A stretch of 64,000 nt of DNA from Streptomyces sp. SID13726 (GCF_010548375.1 NZ_JAAGLY010000028.1:1-64000); one strand, 5' to 3'. Shown: positions 9,380 through 17,965, numbered from the stretch's first letter. Numbers and translations are program-made. The notes: generated from the sequence alone by a model not told the origin.

Positions 9380-10153
9380 TCAGCGCCGGGGTTCCCAGCG
9401 GAACCACCGCTGTACAGCAAACACGGCCAGCACGGTCCAGGCCAGCGCGGTACCGAGGGCGCCGAGAGCCTCGTACACCGACAGTGTGCCCGTCCAGCCG
9501 CCGCGGATCAGGGTGATCACGGGGGACAGCGGCAGCAGTTCGCACACCGAGGCGAGCCGGTCGGGCAGCATCTCCAGGGGCACGATGACGCCCGAGAGGC
9601 TCATCGAGACCAGTGTGAACGGCACCGCGGTGACCTGCGCGCTCTCCACGGTCCGGGTCACGGCCGCCGTCAGGGCGGCGAGCGCCGCGCACATCACGAG
9701 GCCCGACAGCAGCCCCAGGAGGGCGAGGTGGGGGGCGCGGGGCGCGGGCACGTCCAGCAGGACCGTGCTCCCGGCGACCAGCACCAGGGACTGCACGAGC
9801 CCGGTCGCGGCGATCGGCAGCGCGGTCCCGCAGAGGATCTCGAAGTCCCGCAGCTCCCCGGTGCGCAGCCGCTTCAGCACCAGCTCCTCACGCCGGGCGG
9901 TGAGGATCGCGACCAGGGCGCTGTACACCCCGAACAGCAGGGAGAAGCCGATCGCGGCCGGCAGCAGCACGAGCCCGACACTCAGCCCGGAGCTCTCGAC
10001 ATCCATGCCGTCCACGACGGACCGCAGGGTGAACGGCAGCCCGAGCGGCACCAGTACGGCCGTGACGAGGGTGGCCTTGCTGCGCAGGAGCAGCGTGAAC
10101 TCGGCCCGGGCGAGCGCGCCCAGCCTGCCCGTGGGTGTGGTGAGGAGGCTCAC
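9380..10153 (-). CDS. ABC-2 type transporter permease
   Basis: The 257-residue integral membrane protein has an N-terminal cytoplasmic start and about six hydrophobic segments, as in ABC-2 permeases. One short motif, ARREELVLKRLRTGELR, is the typical cytoplasmic coupling helix between the second and third segments. The GTG start overlaps the ATPase stop as GTGA. With the ATPase it should form an exporter of two permease and two ATPase subunits. The kinase and regulator downstream suggest induction by the exported compound. Confidence 0.9.
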   Translation of the reverse strand: MSLLTTPTGRLGALARAEFTLLLRSKATLVTAVLVPLGLPFTLRSVVDGMDVESSGLSVGLVLLPAAIGFSLLFGVYSALVAILTARREELVLKRLRTGELRDFEILCGTALPIAATGLVQSLVLVAGSTVLLDVPAPRAPHLALLGLLSGLVMCAALAALTAAVTRTVESAQVTAVPFTLVSMSLSGVIVPLEMLPDRLASVCELLPLSPVITLIRGGWTGTLSVYEALGALGTALAWTVLAVFAVQRWFRWEPRR

Positions 10154-11214
10154 GCCGCCACCTCCTCGCGCGCCGCGATCCCCAGGAACGCCTCCTCCAG
10201 CGAGGCCGACCGCACATCGAGCCGCCGCAGCTCGACCCCGGCCCGCTCGGCCCACACCAGCAGTCCGGTGGCCGCCCGCTGCAACTCCCGGGTCCGCAGC
10301 CGTACGACCCTCCCGTGGACCTCGTGCCCGCAGATCCCGAGCGCTCCGAGCGGCGGCAGATCGCCCACGAAGTACGCCTCGGGCAGCTCGAACGAGATCC
10401 GCGACGGCTGGGCGGCGGTCACCTCGGCCGGTGTCCCGGTGGCCGCGACCCGCCCCTCGTGGAGGATCGCCAGCCGGTCGGCGAGATCCTCGGCCTCCTC
10501 CAGGTAGTGCGTGGTCAGCAGCACGGTCGTCCCGCGGTCCCGCAGCGCCCGCACCAACTCCCAGGTGTCCCGGCGCCCTTCGGCGTCCAGGCCGGTCGTC
10601 GGCTCGTCGAGGAACAGCACCTCGGGGTCGCCGACCAGCGCGAGCGCCAGGTCGAGCCGCCGCCGCTCCCCGCCGGACAGCTGCTTCACGCGTACGCCGG
10701 TCCGCCGGGCGAGCCCGACCAGCTCCAGCACCTGCTCCGCTCGCCGGCTCGCTCGCCCGCGGGGCGCTCCAGCCGGTGTGGAGGACACGACCGTGCTCAG
10801 CCCTTCGGGCCTCCGCGTGCTCACGCCCTCGACACCGGCGCGCTCCTTCGGCTCGCTCACGGCCGGTGGCCGTGCCCCGCTGACGCAGCCCGCCCACATC
10901 CGCGCGGTCTCGCCGACGGTCAGCTCGGAGGGGAAGCCGCCCTCCTGGAGCATCACCCCGGTACGCGGGCGTACGGCGGCCCGCTCGGCGTACGGATCAT
11001 GTCCCAGGACGCGGATGCGCCCCTCGGTCGGCCGGTCGAGCCCTTCCAGGAGTTCGACGGTGGACGTCTTGCCGGCGCCGTTGGTGCCGAGCAGTGCGAA
11101 GACCTCTCCGCGGCGCACGGAGAAGTCGATCCCGCGCACGGCCTCGAACCCGCCCCCGTACACACGTCGCAGGCCGGTGACCTCAATCACGTGTTCGTGT
11201 TCGTCGGTGTTCAT
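10150..11214 (-). CDS. ABC transporter ATP-binding protein with in-frame insertion
   Basis: The 354-residue ATPase has Walker A GTNGAGKT (43-50), Q-loop Gln90, signature LSGGE (179-183), Walker B VLFLDEP (199-205) and the H-loop in LLTTHYLEEAE. It belongs to the multidrug/antibiotic export group paired with ABC-2 permeases. Between the end of the helical-domain motif (RMWAG, 105-109) and VLELVGL (162-168) it carries about 50 extra residues of unusual composition that family members lack. They are encoded by a repeat-like palindromic DNA segment (separate entry). All catalytic motifs are intact and the frame is open, so it is probably functional. It is the first gene of the operon. Confidence 0.92.
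   Translation of the reverse strand: MNTDEHEHVIEVTGLRRVYGGGFEAVRGIDFSVRRGEVFALLGTNGAGKTSTVELLEGLDRPTEGRIRVLGHDPYAERAAVRPRTGVMLQEGGFPSELTVGETARMWAGCVSGARPPAVSEPKERAGVEGVSTRRPEGLSTVVSSTPAGAPRGRASRRAEQVLELVGLARRTGVRVKQLSGGERRRLDLALALVGDPEVLFLDEPTTGLDAEGRRDTWELVRALRDRGTTVLLTTHYLEEAEDLADRLAILHEGRVAATGTPAEVTAAQPSRISFELPEAYFVGDLPPLGALGICGHEVHGRVVRLRTRELQRAATGLLVWAERAGVELRRLDVRSASLEEAFLGIAAREEVAA
10735..10884. repeat. Palindromic element inserted in frame in the ABC ATPase gene
   Basis: The segment encodes residues about 111-160 of the ATPase, which align with nothing in related ATPases. It contains the dyad CCGGTGT (10773-10779) / ACACCGG (10832-10838), inner near-repeats GTGCTCA / GTGCTCAC, and the self-complementary core GCCCTTCGGGC. 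Ser-Glu-Pro-Lys-Glu-Arg-Ala-Gly-type peptide encoded here resembles small interspersed coding repeats I have seen in Streptomyces proteins, but copy number cannot be tested here. The edges are approximate. Confidence 0.55.
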
Positions 11215-11305
11215 GAACTCAGCGTCCCGGCGGACCGGGGGCGACAGCAGTGCGCGCTGTCACCACTCCGTGTGACAAATGTCAGAAGGTGCACGGGACA
11301 TGAAA

Positions 11306-11333
11306 AAGCCCCCCGACAGAAGCTGGGGGGCTT
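11306..11333 (-). terminator. Terminator after the second tRNA-Gly(GCC)
   Basis: AAGCCCCCC (11306-11314) pairs with GGGGGGCTT (11325-11333). Read on the minus strand the stem is followed by a T run. It ends the tRNA-Gly transcript and separates it from the ABC operon promoter at about 11215-11300. Confidence 0.8.
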
Positions 11334-11340
11334 GATTCAG

Positions 11341-11413
11341 AGCGAACGACGAGGTTCGAACTCGCGACCTCAACCTTGGCAAGGTTGCGCTCTACCAACT
11401 GAGCTACGTTCGC
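11341..11413 (-). tRNA. tRNA-Gly(GCC), second copy
   Basis: A 73-nt cloverleaf identical to 7449-7521, anticodon GCC, no encoded CCA. The identity extends a few bases into the flanks (CAGA before and AT after), so the two copies form direct repeats of about 78 bp around the transporter operon. Confidence 0.96.
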
Positions 11414-11493
11414 ATTGCCTCCGACCAGCTCTCACTGATCGGCGCGAGCACCATCCTACCTGATCCACAAGTGTGGCCGGACCGGCGATGCAG

Positions 11494-11565
11494 AGCGGGT
11501 GACAGGAATTGCACACTGCGCCTTCCCCCTGGAAGGGGGATGTTCTGCTACTGAACTACACCCGC
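11494..11565 (-). tRNA. tRNA-Gly(UCC)
   Basis: The reverse strand gives a 72-nt cloverleaf: acceptor GCGGGTG pairs with CACCCGC, and the anticodon stem CCCCC/GGGGG encloses CTTCCAG with anticodon TCC. The T-loop is the less usual GTGCAATTC, which keeps the pairing but departs from GTTCGA. It lies about 80 bp upstream of tRNA-Gly(GCC) on the same strand and is probably co-transcribed with it. Confidence 0.93.
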
Positions 11566-11704
11566 ATGTACTCCGTGAGCTGGGCCTTTTCGACCTTGCC
11601 CCTCGGCGTGCTCCAGACTCTAGCTGACCGGGTGGGGTGCAACGCAAGTCGGTTGTCCCGGGGGGCGGATGACCGGGCGTCGGCCGCGGCTCACGGAGCC
11701 GTGC

Positions 11705-12022
11705 TCACTGGGCCTCGGCGAACGCCTCGTAGACCTTCTTGGGGATCCGCCCGCGGGCGGGCACGTCCATCTTGTTGGCCTGGGCCCAGGCCCGGACCGC
11801 CGCCGGGTCGGGAGCGACCTCGGTCTGCTTGTAGGCCTTGCCCGACCTCGACCGCTTGCGGCCGGCCTCCACGTACGGCTCCAGGGCCCTACGCAGTTTC
11901 TTGGCATTGGCTTGATTCAGGTCGATCTCGTACGACTTGCCGTCGAGTCCGAAGGCGATCGTTTCCGCCGCTTCCGAGCCGTCGATGTCGTCAAAGAGAG
12001 TGACCACGACCTTCTGCGCCAC
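11705..12022 (-). CDS. lsrL: Lsr2 family nucleoid-associated protein (second paralogue)
   Basis: The 105-residue protein starts at GTG 12022 after GAAGGGA. The N-terminal dimerization domain begins AQKVVVTLFDDIDGSEA. The C-terminal AT-hook-like DNA-binding domain has the Lsr2 signature region VRAWAQANKMDVPARGRIP, where RGR inserts in the minor groove of AT-rich DNA. Lsr2 proteins silence AT-rich, often foreign, genes. From memory this is the position of the S. coelicolor paralogue LsrL (SCO4076), not the main Lsr2. The upstream spacer is AT-rich for this genome and could be self-bound. Confidence 0.92.
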   Translation of the reverse strand: MAQKVVVTLFDDIDGSEAAETIAFGLDGKSYEIDLNQANAKKLRRALEPYVEAGRKRSRSGKAYKQTEVAPDPAAVRAWAQANKMDVPARGRIPKKVYEAFAEAQ

Positions 12023-12074
12023 GAATATCGGTCCCTTCGTACGGCACGTTGCCAATTCATTTGTACAGTGCCCG

Positions 12075-12086
12075 ACAATGCATTGT
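12075..12086. promoter_or_regulatory. 12-bp perfect palindrome upstream of lsrL
   Basis: ACAATGCATTGT is a perfect dyad 53 bp before the lsrL start, in the divergent lsrL/purS spacer (12023-12291). The spacer also has AT-rich patches at about 12135-12165 and 12205-12245. A weak -10-like TAGTCT at 12248-12253 could serve purS. The palindrome could be an operator; no regulator is assigned. Confidence 0.35.
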
Positions 12087-12291
12087 GAAGCTCGACTAAA
12101 TCCTTCCGCGTGTCCGAGCGCAATAGCTGTCGGGTGTCGATCTGAGATCTTTCCCGGAAATTTTCGCGAACAGCCACCTCCGTGGTGGTGCGTGATGGCC
12201 GTCACGTAGATTCCTACAACTCAACGCGCGTAGAAATTTTGTGCGGGTAGTCTGAAGGAACCTGCTCAGCACCACACCACCGGGAGTGCCA

Positions 12292-12555
12292 GTGGCACGC
12301 GTCGTAGTCGACGTCATGCTCAAGCCGGAGATCCTCGACCCCCAGGGCCAGGCGGTGCAGCGCGCACTGCCGCGTCTGGGTTTCGAAGGCATCTCCGACG
12401 TACGTCAGGGAAAGCGATTCGAACTGGAAGTTGACGGACCGGTCGACGAGGCCGCGCTCGCCCGCATCCATGATCTTGCGGAATCCTTCCTCGCCAACAC
12501 CGTGATCGAGGACTTCACCGTCAAGGTGGAGGAAGTCGCGGAGGCCGCGAAGTGA
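12292..12555 (+). CDS. purS: Phosphoribosylformylglycinamidine synthase subunit PurS
   Basis: PurS is the small subunit that bridges PurQ and PurL in the three-part FGAM synthase. The 87-residue protein begins ARVVVDVMLKPEILDPQG, the conserved PurS N terminus. The GTG at 12292 has GGGAG at the right distance; a GTG six bases earlier lacks it. The C-terminal ANTVIEDFTVKV is typical. The stop overlaps the purQ start as GTGA, so it opens the coupled purSQL operon. Confidence 0.95.
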   Translation: MARVVVDVMLKPEILDPQGQAVQRALPRLGFEGISDVRQGKRFELEVDGPVDEAALARIHDLAESFLANTVIEDFTVKVEEVAEAAK

Positions 12556-13232
12556 CCGCTCGTATTGGCGTCGTCACTTTCCCCGGCAGCCTCGACGACC
12601 GCGACACCCAGCGCGCGATCCGGCTCGCGGGCGCCGAACCGGTCGCCCTCTGGCACAAGGACAAGGACCTCCACCAGGTCGACGCGGTCGTCCTTCCCGG
12701 TGGTTTCTCCTACGGCGACTATCTGCGGGCCGGCGCCATCTCCCGCTTCTCGCCGGTGATGGAGACGGTCATCGAGCAGGCCAAGGCAGGGCTCCCGGTC
12801 CTCGGTATCTGCAACGGCTTCCAGATCCTCACCGAGGCCCACCTGCTCCCCGGCGGGATGCTCGGCAACGACCACCTCCACTTCATCTGCCGGGACCAGA
12901 AGCTGCGGGTGGAGAACACCTCCAGCGCCTGGACGGTCGACTACAGCGCGGGCCAGGAGATCCACATCCCGCTGAAGAACATGGACGGCCGGTACGTCGC
13001 CGACGAGTACACGCTGGACAAGCTGGAAGCCGAGGGCCGGGTCGCGTTCCGGTACGTCGACTTCAACCCGAACGGCTCCCTGCGCGACATCGCCGGCATC
13101 ACCAACGAGGCCGGGAACGTCGTAGGCCTCATGCCGCACCCGGAGCACGCCGTCGAGCCGCTCATCGGCTCCGGCCGCACCGACGGCCTCCCCTTCTTCA
13201 CCTCGATCCTCAAGAAGCTGGTCAACGCATGA
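12552..13232 (+). CDS. purQ: Phosphoribosylformylglycinamidine synthase subunit PurQ (glutaminase)
   Basis: PurQ is a class I glutamine amidotransferase that supplies ammonia to PurL. The 226-residue protein shows IGVVTFPGSLDDRD at the start, LPGGFSYGDYLRAGAI, and the nucleophile Cys in PVLGICNGFQIL. The His-Glu pair is in the C-terminal GLMPHPEHAVE. It overlaps purS by GTGA and purL by ATGA, so the three subunits are translationally coupled, which suits their stoichiometric complex. Confidence 0.97.
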   Translation: MTARIGVVTFPGSLDDRDTQRAIRLAGAEPVALWHKDKDLHQVDAVVLPGGFSYGDYLRAGAISRFSPVMETVIEQAKAGLPVLGICNGFQILTEAHLLPGGMLGNDHLHFICRDQKLRVENTSSAWTVDYSAGQEIHIPLKNMDGRYVADEYTLDKLEAEGRVAFRYVDFNPNGSLRDIAGITNEAGNVVGLMPHPEHAVEPLIGSGRTDGLPFFTSILKKLVNA

Positions 13233-15487
13233 GCCGGACGCCTCTGGACACGGTCGAGCACGCGGCCGCGACCCCCGACGTCGAGCTGCCCTGGGCCGAA
13301 CTCGGCCTGAAGAAGGACGAGTACGAGCGCGTGGTCGAGATCCTCGGCCGCCGACCCACCGGCGCCGAGCTCGCCATGTACTCCGTCATGTGGTCCGAGC
13401 ACTGCTCGTACAAGTCGTCGAAGGTGCACCTGCGCCAGTTCGGCGAGAAGGCCCCGCAGTCCGACGCCCTCCTCGTCGGCATCGGTGAGAACGCCGGTGT
13501 GGTCGACGTCGGCCAGGGCTACGCGGTCACCTTCAAGGTCGAGTCGCACAACCACCCCTCCTACGTCGAGCCCTACCAGGGCGCGGCCACGGGCGTCGGC
13601 GGCATCGTCCGCGACATCATCGCGATGGGTGCCAGGCCGGTCGCGGTCGTGGACCCCCTGCGCTTCGGCGCGGCCGACCACCCCGACACCAAGCGCGTGC
13701 TGCCCGGTGTCGTCGCGGGCATCGGCGGCTACGGCAACTGCCTGGGCCTGCCCAACATCGGCGGCGAGGTCGTCTTCGACGCCTGCTACCAGGGCAACCC
13801 GCTGGTCAACGCCGGTGCCATCGGTGTGATGCGGCACGAGGACATCCACCTCGCGAAGGCGTCCGGCGCGGGCAACAAGGTCATCCTGTACGGGGCTCGC
13901 ACGGGCGGCGACGGCATCGGCGGCGCCTCGATCCTCGCCTCCGAGACCTTCGACGACGCCAAGCCGTCGAAGCGCCCCGCGGTTCAGGTCGGCGACCCCT
14001 TCCAGGAGAAGCTCCTCATCGAGTGCACCCTGGAGGCCTTCAAGGAGAAGCTGGTCGTCGGCATCCAGGACCTGGGTGCGGCGGGTCTTTCGTGCGCCAC
14101 CTCTGAGCTCGCCTCGAACGGCTCGGGCGGCATGCGCGTCACCCTCGACGACGTACCGCTGCGTGACTCGACGCTCTCTCCCGAGGAAATCCTCATGAGC
14201 GAGTCCCAGGAACGCATGTGCGCGGTCGTGGAGCCCGCGAAGGTCGAGCGGTTCCTGGAGATCTGCGACAAGTGGGACGTCATCGCGACCGTCATCGGTG
14301 AGGTCACCGACGGCGACCGGCTGGAGATCTACTGGCACGGCGGCAAGATCGTCGACGTCGACCCGCGCACGGTCGCGCACGACGGCCCGGTCTACGAGCG
14401 CCCGTACGCCCGCCCGTCCTGGCAGGACGAGCTCCAGGCGGACGACGCCGGCAAGCTGCCGCGTCCCTCGACCGGTGCCGAACTGCGGGAGCAGGTCCTC
14501 CAGTTGGTGGCCTCGCCCAACCAGGCATCCAAGAAGTGGATCACCTCGCAGTACGACCACTTCGTGCAGGGCAACACCGTGCTGGCCCAGCCGGAGGACT
14601 CCGGCATGATCCGCATCGACGAGTCGACGGGCCTGGGCGTGGCCATCGCGACGGACGGCAACGGCCGTTACGCGAAGCTGGACCCGTACGCGGGCGCCCA
14701 GTTGGCGCTCTCGGAGGCGTACCGCAATGTCGCCACCACGGGTGCCAAGCCGCTCGCCGTGTCCGACTGCCTGAACTTCGGCTCGCCCGAAGACCCCGCT
14801 GTCATGTGGCAGTTCGCGGAGGCCATCCGCGGACTGGCCGACGCCTGCCAGCAGTTGGGGACCCCGGTCACCGGCGGCAACGTCTCCCTCTACAACCAGA
14901 CCGGCGAGGTGGCCATCCACCCGACCCCGGTCGTGGCCGTGCTGGGCGTCATCGACGACGTGGCCCGCCGTACGCCGGTCGCCTTCCAGGAGGAGGGCCA
15001 GCTGCTGTACCTCCTCGGCGACACTCGCGAGGAGTTTGGCGGTTCGGCCTGGTCGCAGGTGGTCCACGACCACCTCGGCGGCCTGCCCCCGAAGGTCGAC
15101 CTGGAGCGCGAGCGGCTGCTCGCCGAGATCCTGATCTCCGCCTCCCGCGACGGCATGATCGACTCCGCGCACGACCTCTCCGACGGCGGCCTGATCCAGG
15201 CGGTCGTGGAGTCGGCGCTGCTCGGCGGCAAGGGCGCGCGGCTGGTCGTACCGGACGGGCTCGACGCGTTCACGTTCCTGTTCTCCGAGTCGGCGGGCCG
15301 TGCCGTGGTGGCGGTCCCGCGCTCCGAGGAACTGCGCTTCAACGACATGTGCGGCGCGCGGGGCCTGCCCGTCACCCGCATCGGTGTCGTGGACGGTGAA
15401 TCGGTGGAACTCCAGGGCGAGTTCGAGCTTCCCCTGGCGGAGCTGCGGGCGGCGCACGAGGAGACGATCCCGGCGCTGCTCAAGTAG
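13229..15487 (+). CDS. purL: Phosphoribosylformylglycinamidine synthase subunit PurL
   Basis: PurL is the synthetase subunit that converts FGAR to FGAM with ATP and ammonia from PurQ. At 752 residues it is the small form that needs separate PurS and PurQ. Motifs include MWSEHCSYKSSK near residue 50, FKVESHNHPSYVEPYQGAATG, GGYGNCLGLP and the late HDLSDGGL. The start overlaps the purQ stop (ATGA). A strong terminator follows at 15525-15561. Confidence 0.97.
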   Translation: MSRTPLDTVEHAAATPDVELPWAELGLKKDEYERVVEILGRRPTGAELAMYSVMWSEHCSYKSSKVHLRQFGEKAPQSDALLVGIGENAGVVDVGQGYAVTFKVESHNHPSYVEPYQGAATGVGGIVRDIIAMGARPVAVVDPLRFGAADHPDTKRVLPGVVAGIGGYGNCLGLPNIGGEVVFDACYQGNPLVNAGAIGVMRHEDIHLAKASGAGNKVILYGARTGGDGIGGASILASETFDDAKPSKRPAVQVGDPFQEKLLIECTLEAFKEKLVVGIQDLGAAGLSCATSELASNGSGGMRVTLDDVPLRDSTLSPEEILMSESQERMCAVVEPAKVERFLEICDKWDVIATVIGEVTDGDRLEIYWHGGKIVDVDPRTVAHDGPVYERPYARPSWQDELQADDAGKLPRPSTGAELREQVLQLVASPNQASKKWITSQYDHFVQGNTVLAQPEDSGMIRIDESTGLGVAIATDGNGRYAKLDPYAGAQLALSEAYRNVATTGAKPLAVSDCLNFGSPEDPAVMWQFAEAIRGLADACQQLGTPVTGGNVSLYNQTGEVAIHPTPVVAVLGVIDDVARRTPVAFQEEGQLLYLLGDTREEFGGSAWSQVVHDHLGGLPPKVDLERERLLAEILISASRDGMIDSAHDLSDGGLIQAVVESALLGGKGARLVVPDGLDAFTFLFSESAGRAVVAVPRSEELRFNDMCGARGLPVTRIGVVDGESVELQGEFELPLAELRAAHEETIPALLK

Positions 15488-15524
15488 GCGGTAGCAGTAC
15501 TGCCAGGCATGGTCGTACGACGCC

Positions 15525-15561
15525 GAAGGCCCCGCCCGTCATCGTGACGGGCGGGGCCTTC
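15525..15561. terminator. Bidirectional terminator between purL and the MFS gene
   Basis: GAAGGCCCCGCCCGTC (15525-15540) pairs perfectly with GACGGGCGGGGCCTTC (15546-15561), loop ATCGT. The genes on either side converge, so it probably serves both. T runs are short. Confidence 0.85.
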
Positions 15562-15570
15562 GGCTCGGTG

Positions 15571-17013
15571 TCACGCGGGCACCGGTTCCCTCGTCGGTTC
15601 CGAAGTCGCCGTCGGCGGGCGGGACTTGGGCAGGCGGAGCGCCATCAGCAGGCACAGGAGCATCAGGCCGGACCCGCACAGGAACACCGTGTCCAGTGCC
15701 GAGACCCAGGATTCGAGGTCCTGGCCGGTGGCCGGGGTGCCGGGACCGTCGTACAGCCGGGTGATGAGGGTGCCGAAGACGGCGGCGCCCAGGGCCGTGC
15801 CGAGGGTCTGGAAGAAGCGGATCGCGGTGGTGGCGACGCCGAGCTGGTGGCGCGGGGCCGCTTCCTGCACCAACTGGATGGCCTGGCCGATGAGTTGGCC
15901 GAACGCGATGCCGACGAGGAGCAGTTCGGCGCGCAGCCACCACAGTGAGGTGCCGGTGCCCAGGGTGGCCAGCAGGGCGAAGGAGAGGGCGCCGAGGGCG
16001 GAGCCGGCGACGACGAACGTCCGCTCGTGCCAGCCGCGTTCGGTGAGCCGGCCGACCAGGATGCCCACGGCCGTCATGCCGACCGCCATGGGGATGAGGT
16101 ACAGCCCGGCCGAGGAGCTGGCCACACCCCGGACCACCTGGAGATAGACCATCACGTAGTACATCGCGCCGACCATGCCCGCGCCGACCAGGCCCTGGAC
16201 CGCGAAGCCCCAGCGCAGTGCGGGGAGCCGGAACATCGACAGCGGCAGGATCGGCTCGGCGGCCGTGACCTGGCGCCACAGGAACAGGCCGAGCGCGGCG
16301 ACCGCGGCCAGGGCCAGGCCGGTGATCTGCGGGGAGGCCCAGGCGTACTGCTTGCCGCCCCACTCGGTGATCAGCAGCAGCGCGGTGGAGAACGCGGCGG
16401 CGAGACCGGCTCCGAGGAAGTCGATGCGGTGGGTGCCGGTGTGCCGGGGGAGCTTCAGGACCAGGGCGCCGAGGACCAGGACAGCGGCGCCGAGCGGGAG
16501 GTTGACGTAGAAGATCCAGCGCCAGCTCGCGTGGTCGGCGAGGACTCCGCCGATCCACGGGCCGACCGCCATGCCGCCGCCCGCGACGACCCCGCCCATG
16601 CCCGCGCCCCTGGCGTCCTTCTCGCCGGGGCCCTTGAGCTGGGCGATCACGACCATCGTCACGCTCATCAGGCCGCCGGCGCCGATGCCCTGCACGGCCC
16701 GGGCGGCGATCAGCTCACCGATCGACCGGGCCGCGCCGCACAGTGCCGAGCCGGCGAGGAAGACGCCGATCGCGCCGAGGAAGACCCGCTTGGCGCCGAG
16801 GGTGTCGCAGAGTCTGCCGTAGAGGGGGAGGACGGCGGACGAGGCCAGTGAGAAGGCGCTGACCAGCCAGGGGATCTTGTCGATGCCGTGTTCCGGGTCG
16901 AGGTCGCGGACGATCGGGACGGTCGCCGCCGACACGATCTGCATGTCCAGGACGGCCAGGACGATCGTCACGAGGCAGACGAGGAAGCCGATTTTGCGCT
17001 GGGTCTCGGTCAT
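15571..17013 (-). CDS. MFS drug efflux transporter, DHA2 (EmrB/QacA) type
   Basis: A 480-residue membrane protein with about fourteen hydrophobic segments, the DHA2 drug:proton antiporter layout. Near the N terminus are LDMQIVSAATVPIVRDL (segment 1 motif) and LYGRLCDTLGAKRVFL (motif A between segments 2 and 3). AIGVFLAGSALCGAA and RAVQGIGAGGL follow in family order. I chose ATG 17013; ATG 17025 is also possible and adds four residues. It is transcribed away from the adjacent TetR gene, with a spaced inverted repeat between them, so it is probably repressed by that regulator. The substrate is unknown. Confidence 0.9.
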   Translation of the reverse strand: MTETQRKIGFLVCLVTIVLAVLDMQIVSAATVPIVRDLDPEHGIDKIPWLVSAFSLASSAVLPLYGRLCDTLGAKRVFLGAIGVFLAGSALCGAARSIGELIAARAVQGIGAGGLMSVTMVVIAQLKGPGEKDARGAGMGGVVAGGGMAVGPWIGGVLADHASWRWIFYVNLPLGAAVLVLGALVLKLPRHTGTHRIDFLGAGLAAAFSTALLLITEWGGKQYAWASPQITGLALAAVAALGLFLWRQVTAAEPILPLSMFRLPALRWGFAVQGLVGAGMVGAMYYVMVYLQVVRGVASSSAGLYLIPMAVGMTAVGILVGRLTERGWHERTFVVAGSALGALSFALLATLGTGTSLWWLRAELLLVGIAFGQLIGQAIQLVQEAAPRHQLGVATTAIRFFQTLGTALGAAVFGTLITRLYDGPGTPATGQDLESWVSALDTVFLCGSGLMLLCLLMALRLPKSRPPTATSEPTREPVPA

Positions 17014-17037
17014 GGGCACCACCATGCCCAGTGTTTA

Positions 17038-17083
17038 TGTACCGAGTCAATGTTTTATCCGGGATCAAAATTCATCTTGGTAC
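17038..17083. promoter_or_regulatory. Putative TetR operator and divergent promoters (MFS/tetR)
   Basis: TGTACCGAG (17038-17046) is matched in inverse by CTTGGTACA near 17075-17083, imperfect by one base in the arm and widely spaced. The interior is AT-rich for this genome. On the plus strand TACAGT (17081-17086) is a -10-like hexamer close to the tetR start; on the minus strand TTGACT (17045-17050) is -35-like. The arrangement suits a TetR-type repressor acting on both genes. Confidence 0.45.
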
Positions 17084-17092
17084 AGTGATGGC

Positions 17093-17734
17093 ATGGCTGC
17101 TGAGGCGATGGGGCTGCGCGAGCGCAAGAAGTTGCAGACCGGGATGCGGATCTACCGGACCGCGGTGGCGCTGTTCCACGAGAAGGGGTTCGACGCCGTC
17201 TCGGTCCAGGAGATCGCCGACGCCTCCGAGGTCTCCAAGATGACCGTCTTCAACTACTTCGGCACGAAAGAGGACTTGGTCTTCAAGCCGATGGAGGAGC
17301 ACTTCTCCGACGCGGCCCGTGCCGTGCGCGAGCGGGAGGTCGGGGAGTCCGCGGTGGAGGCCGTCCGCCGGCAGTTCCTGGAGATGATCGAGGGCCGCGA
17401 CCCGTCGATCGGCCTCAACGCCGAGCCCTTCGCCCGCCGTATCCGCGCGGTGGTCATGGCGACGCCGGTCCTGTGCGAACGGGCCTACTTGTCGGCGGAA
17501 AAGGGCGCCCGCGAACTGGCCGACCTGCTCATCGAGGAGACCGGCGACCGCACCCTCTCCCTCATCACCGCCGCCACCCTCACCGCCACCCGCCAGGCCC
17601 TGGTCGAGGAACACCACCTCCGCATCGACGCCGGCGAAACGGTGGACGAGGTCGCGGCGGACGCAGCCACGCGAGCGGAACGGGCCTTCGCGCTGGTGGA
17701 GGGGGGGCTCTCGGGGTACGGGCGCAGGGAGTGA
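17093..17734 (+). CDS. TetR family transcriptional regulator
   Basis: The 213-residue protein has an N-terminal TetR helix-turn-helix: GLRERKKLQTGMRIYRTAVA, then VQEIADASEVSKMTVFNYFG with the usual FNYFGTKEDLVF end. The C-terminal ligand domain is all-helical and unassigned. I use ATG 17093, seven bases after TACAGT, which would make the mRNA nearly leaderless; ATG 17108 is an alternative. It is divergent from the DHA2 efflux gene and probably represses it until a drug-like ligand binds. Confidence 0.9.
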   Translation: MAAEAMGLRERKKLQTGMRIYRTAVALFHEKGFDAVSVQEIADASEVSKMTVFNYFGTKEDLVFKPMEEHFSDAARAVREREVGESAVEAVRRQFLEMIEGRDPSIGLNAEPFARRIRAVVMATPVLCERAYLSAEKGARELADLLIEETGDRTLSLITAATLTATRQALVEEHHLRIDAGETVDEVAADAATRAERAFALVEGGLSGYGRRE

Positions 17735-17965
17735 CGGTGTCCGGGGCGACCGACTGCCTGCTCGGCGTGACCGACGGGACCGACCGACGGCACTTTTGCT
17801 GACGCCGCTTGGCTTGCGCTTGTCTGGTCCGCCGGGGTCGGACAGGGGGTGATGGCCCCGTTCGCCCGGCCCGACCCACCCGGCCCGCCCCGCCAGCCCC
17901 TCCCACAGCTGATCGCCCCCCCCGGCACTCCACCCCAGCCCCTCCCACCCCCCTACCCTGACCCC

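Noticed and set aside
12941..15457. An 838-codon open frame opposite purL
   Set aside because: Shadow frame from codon bias; low-complexity Arg/Asp/Gly composition and no motif.
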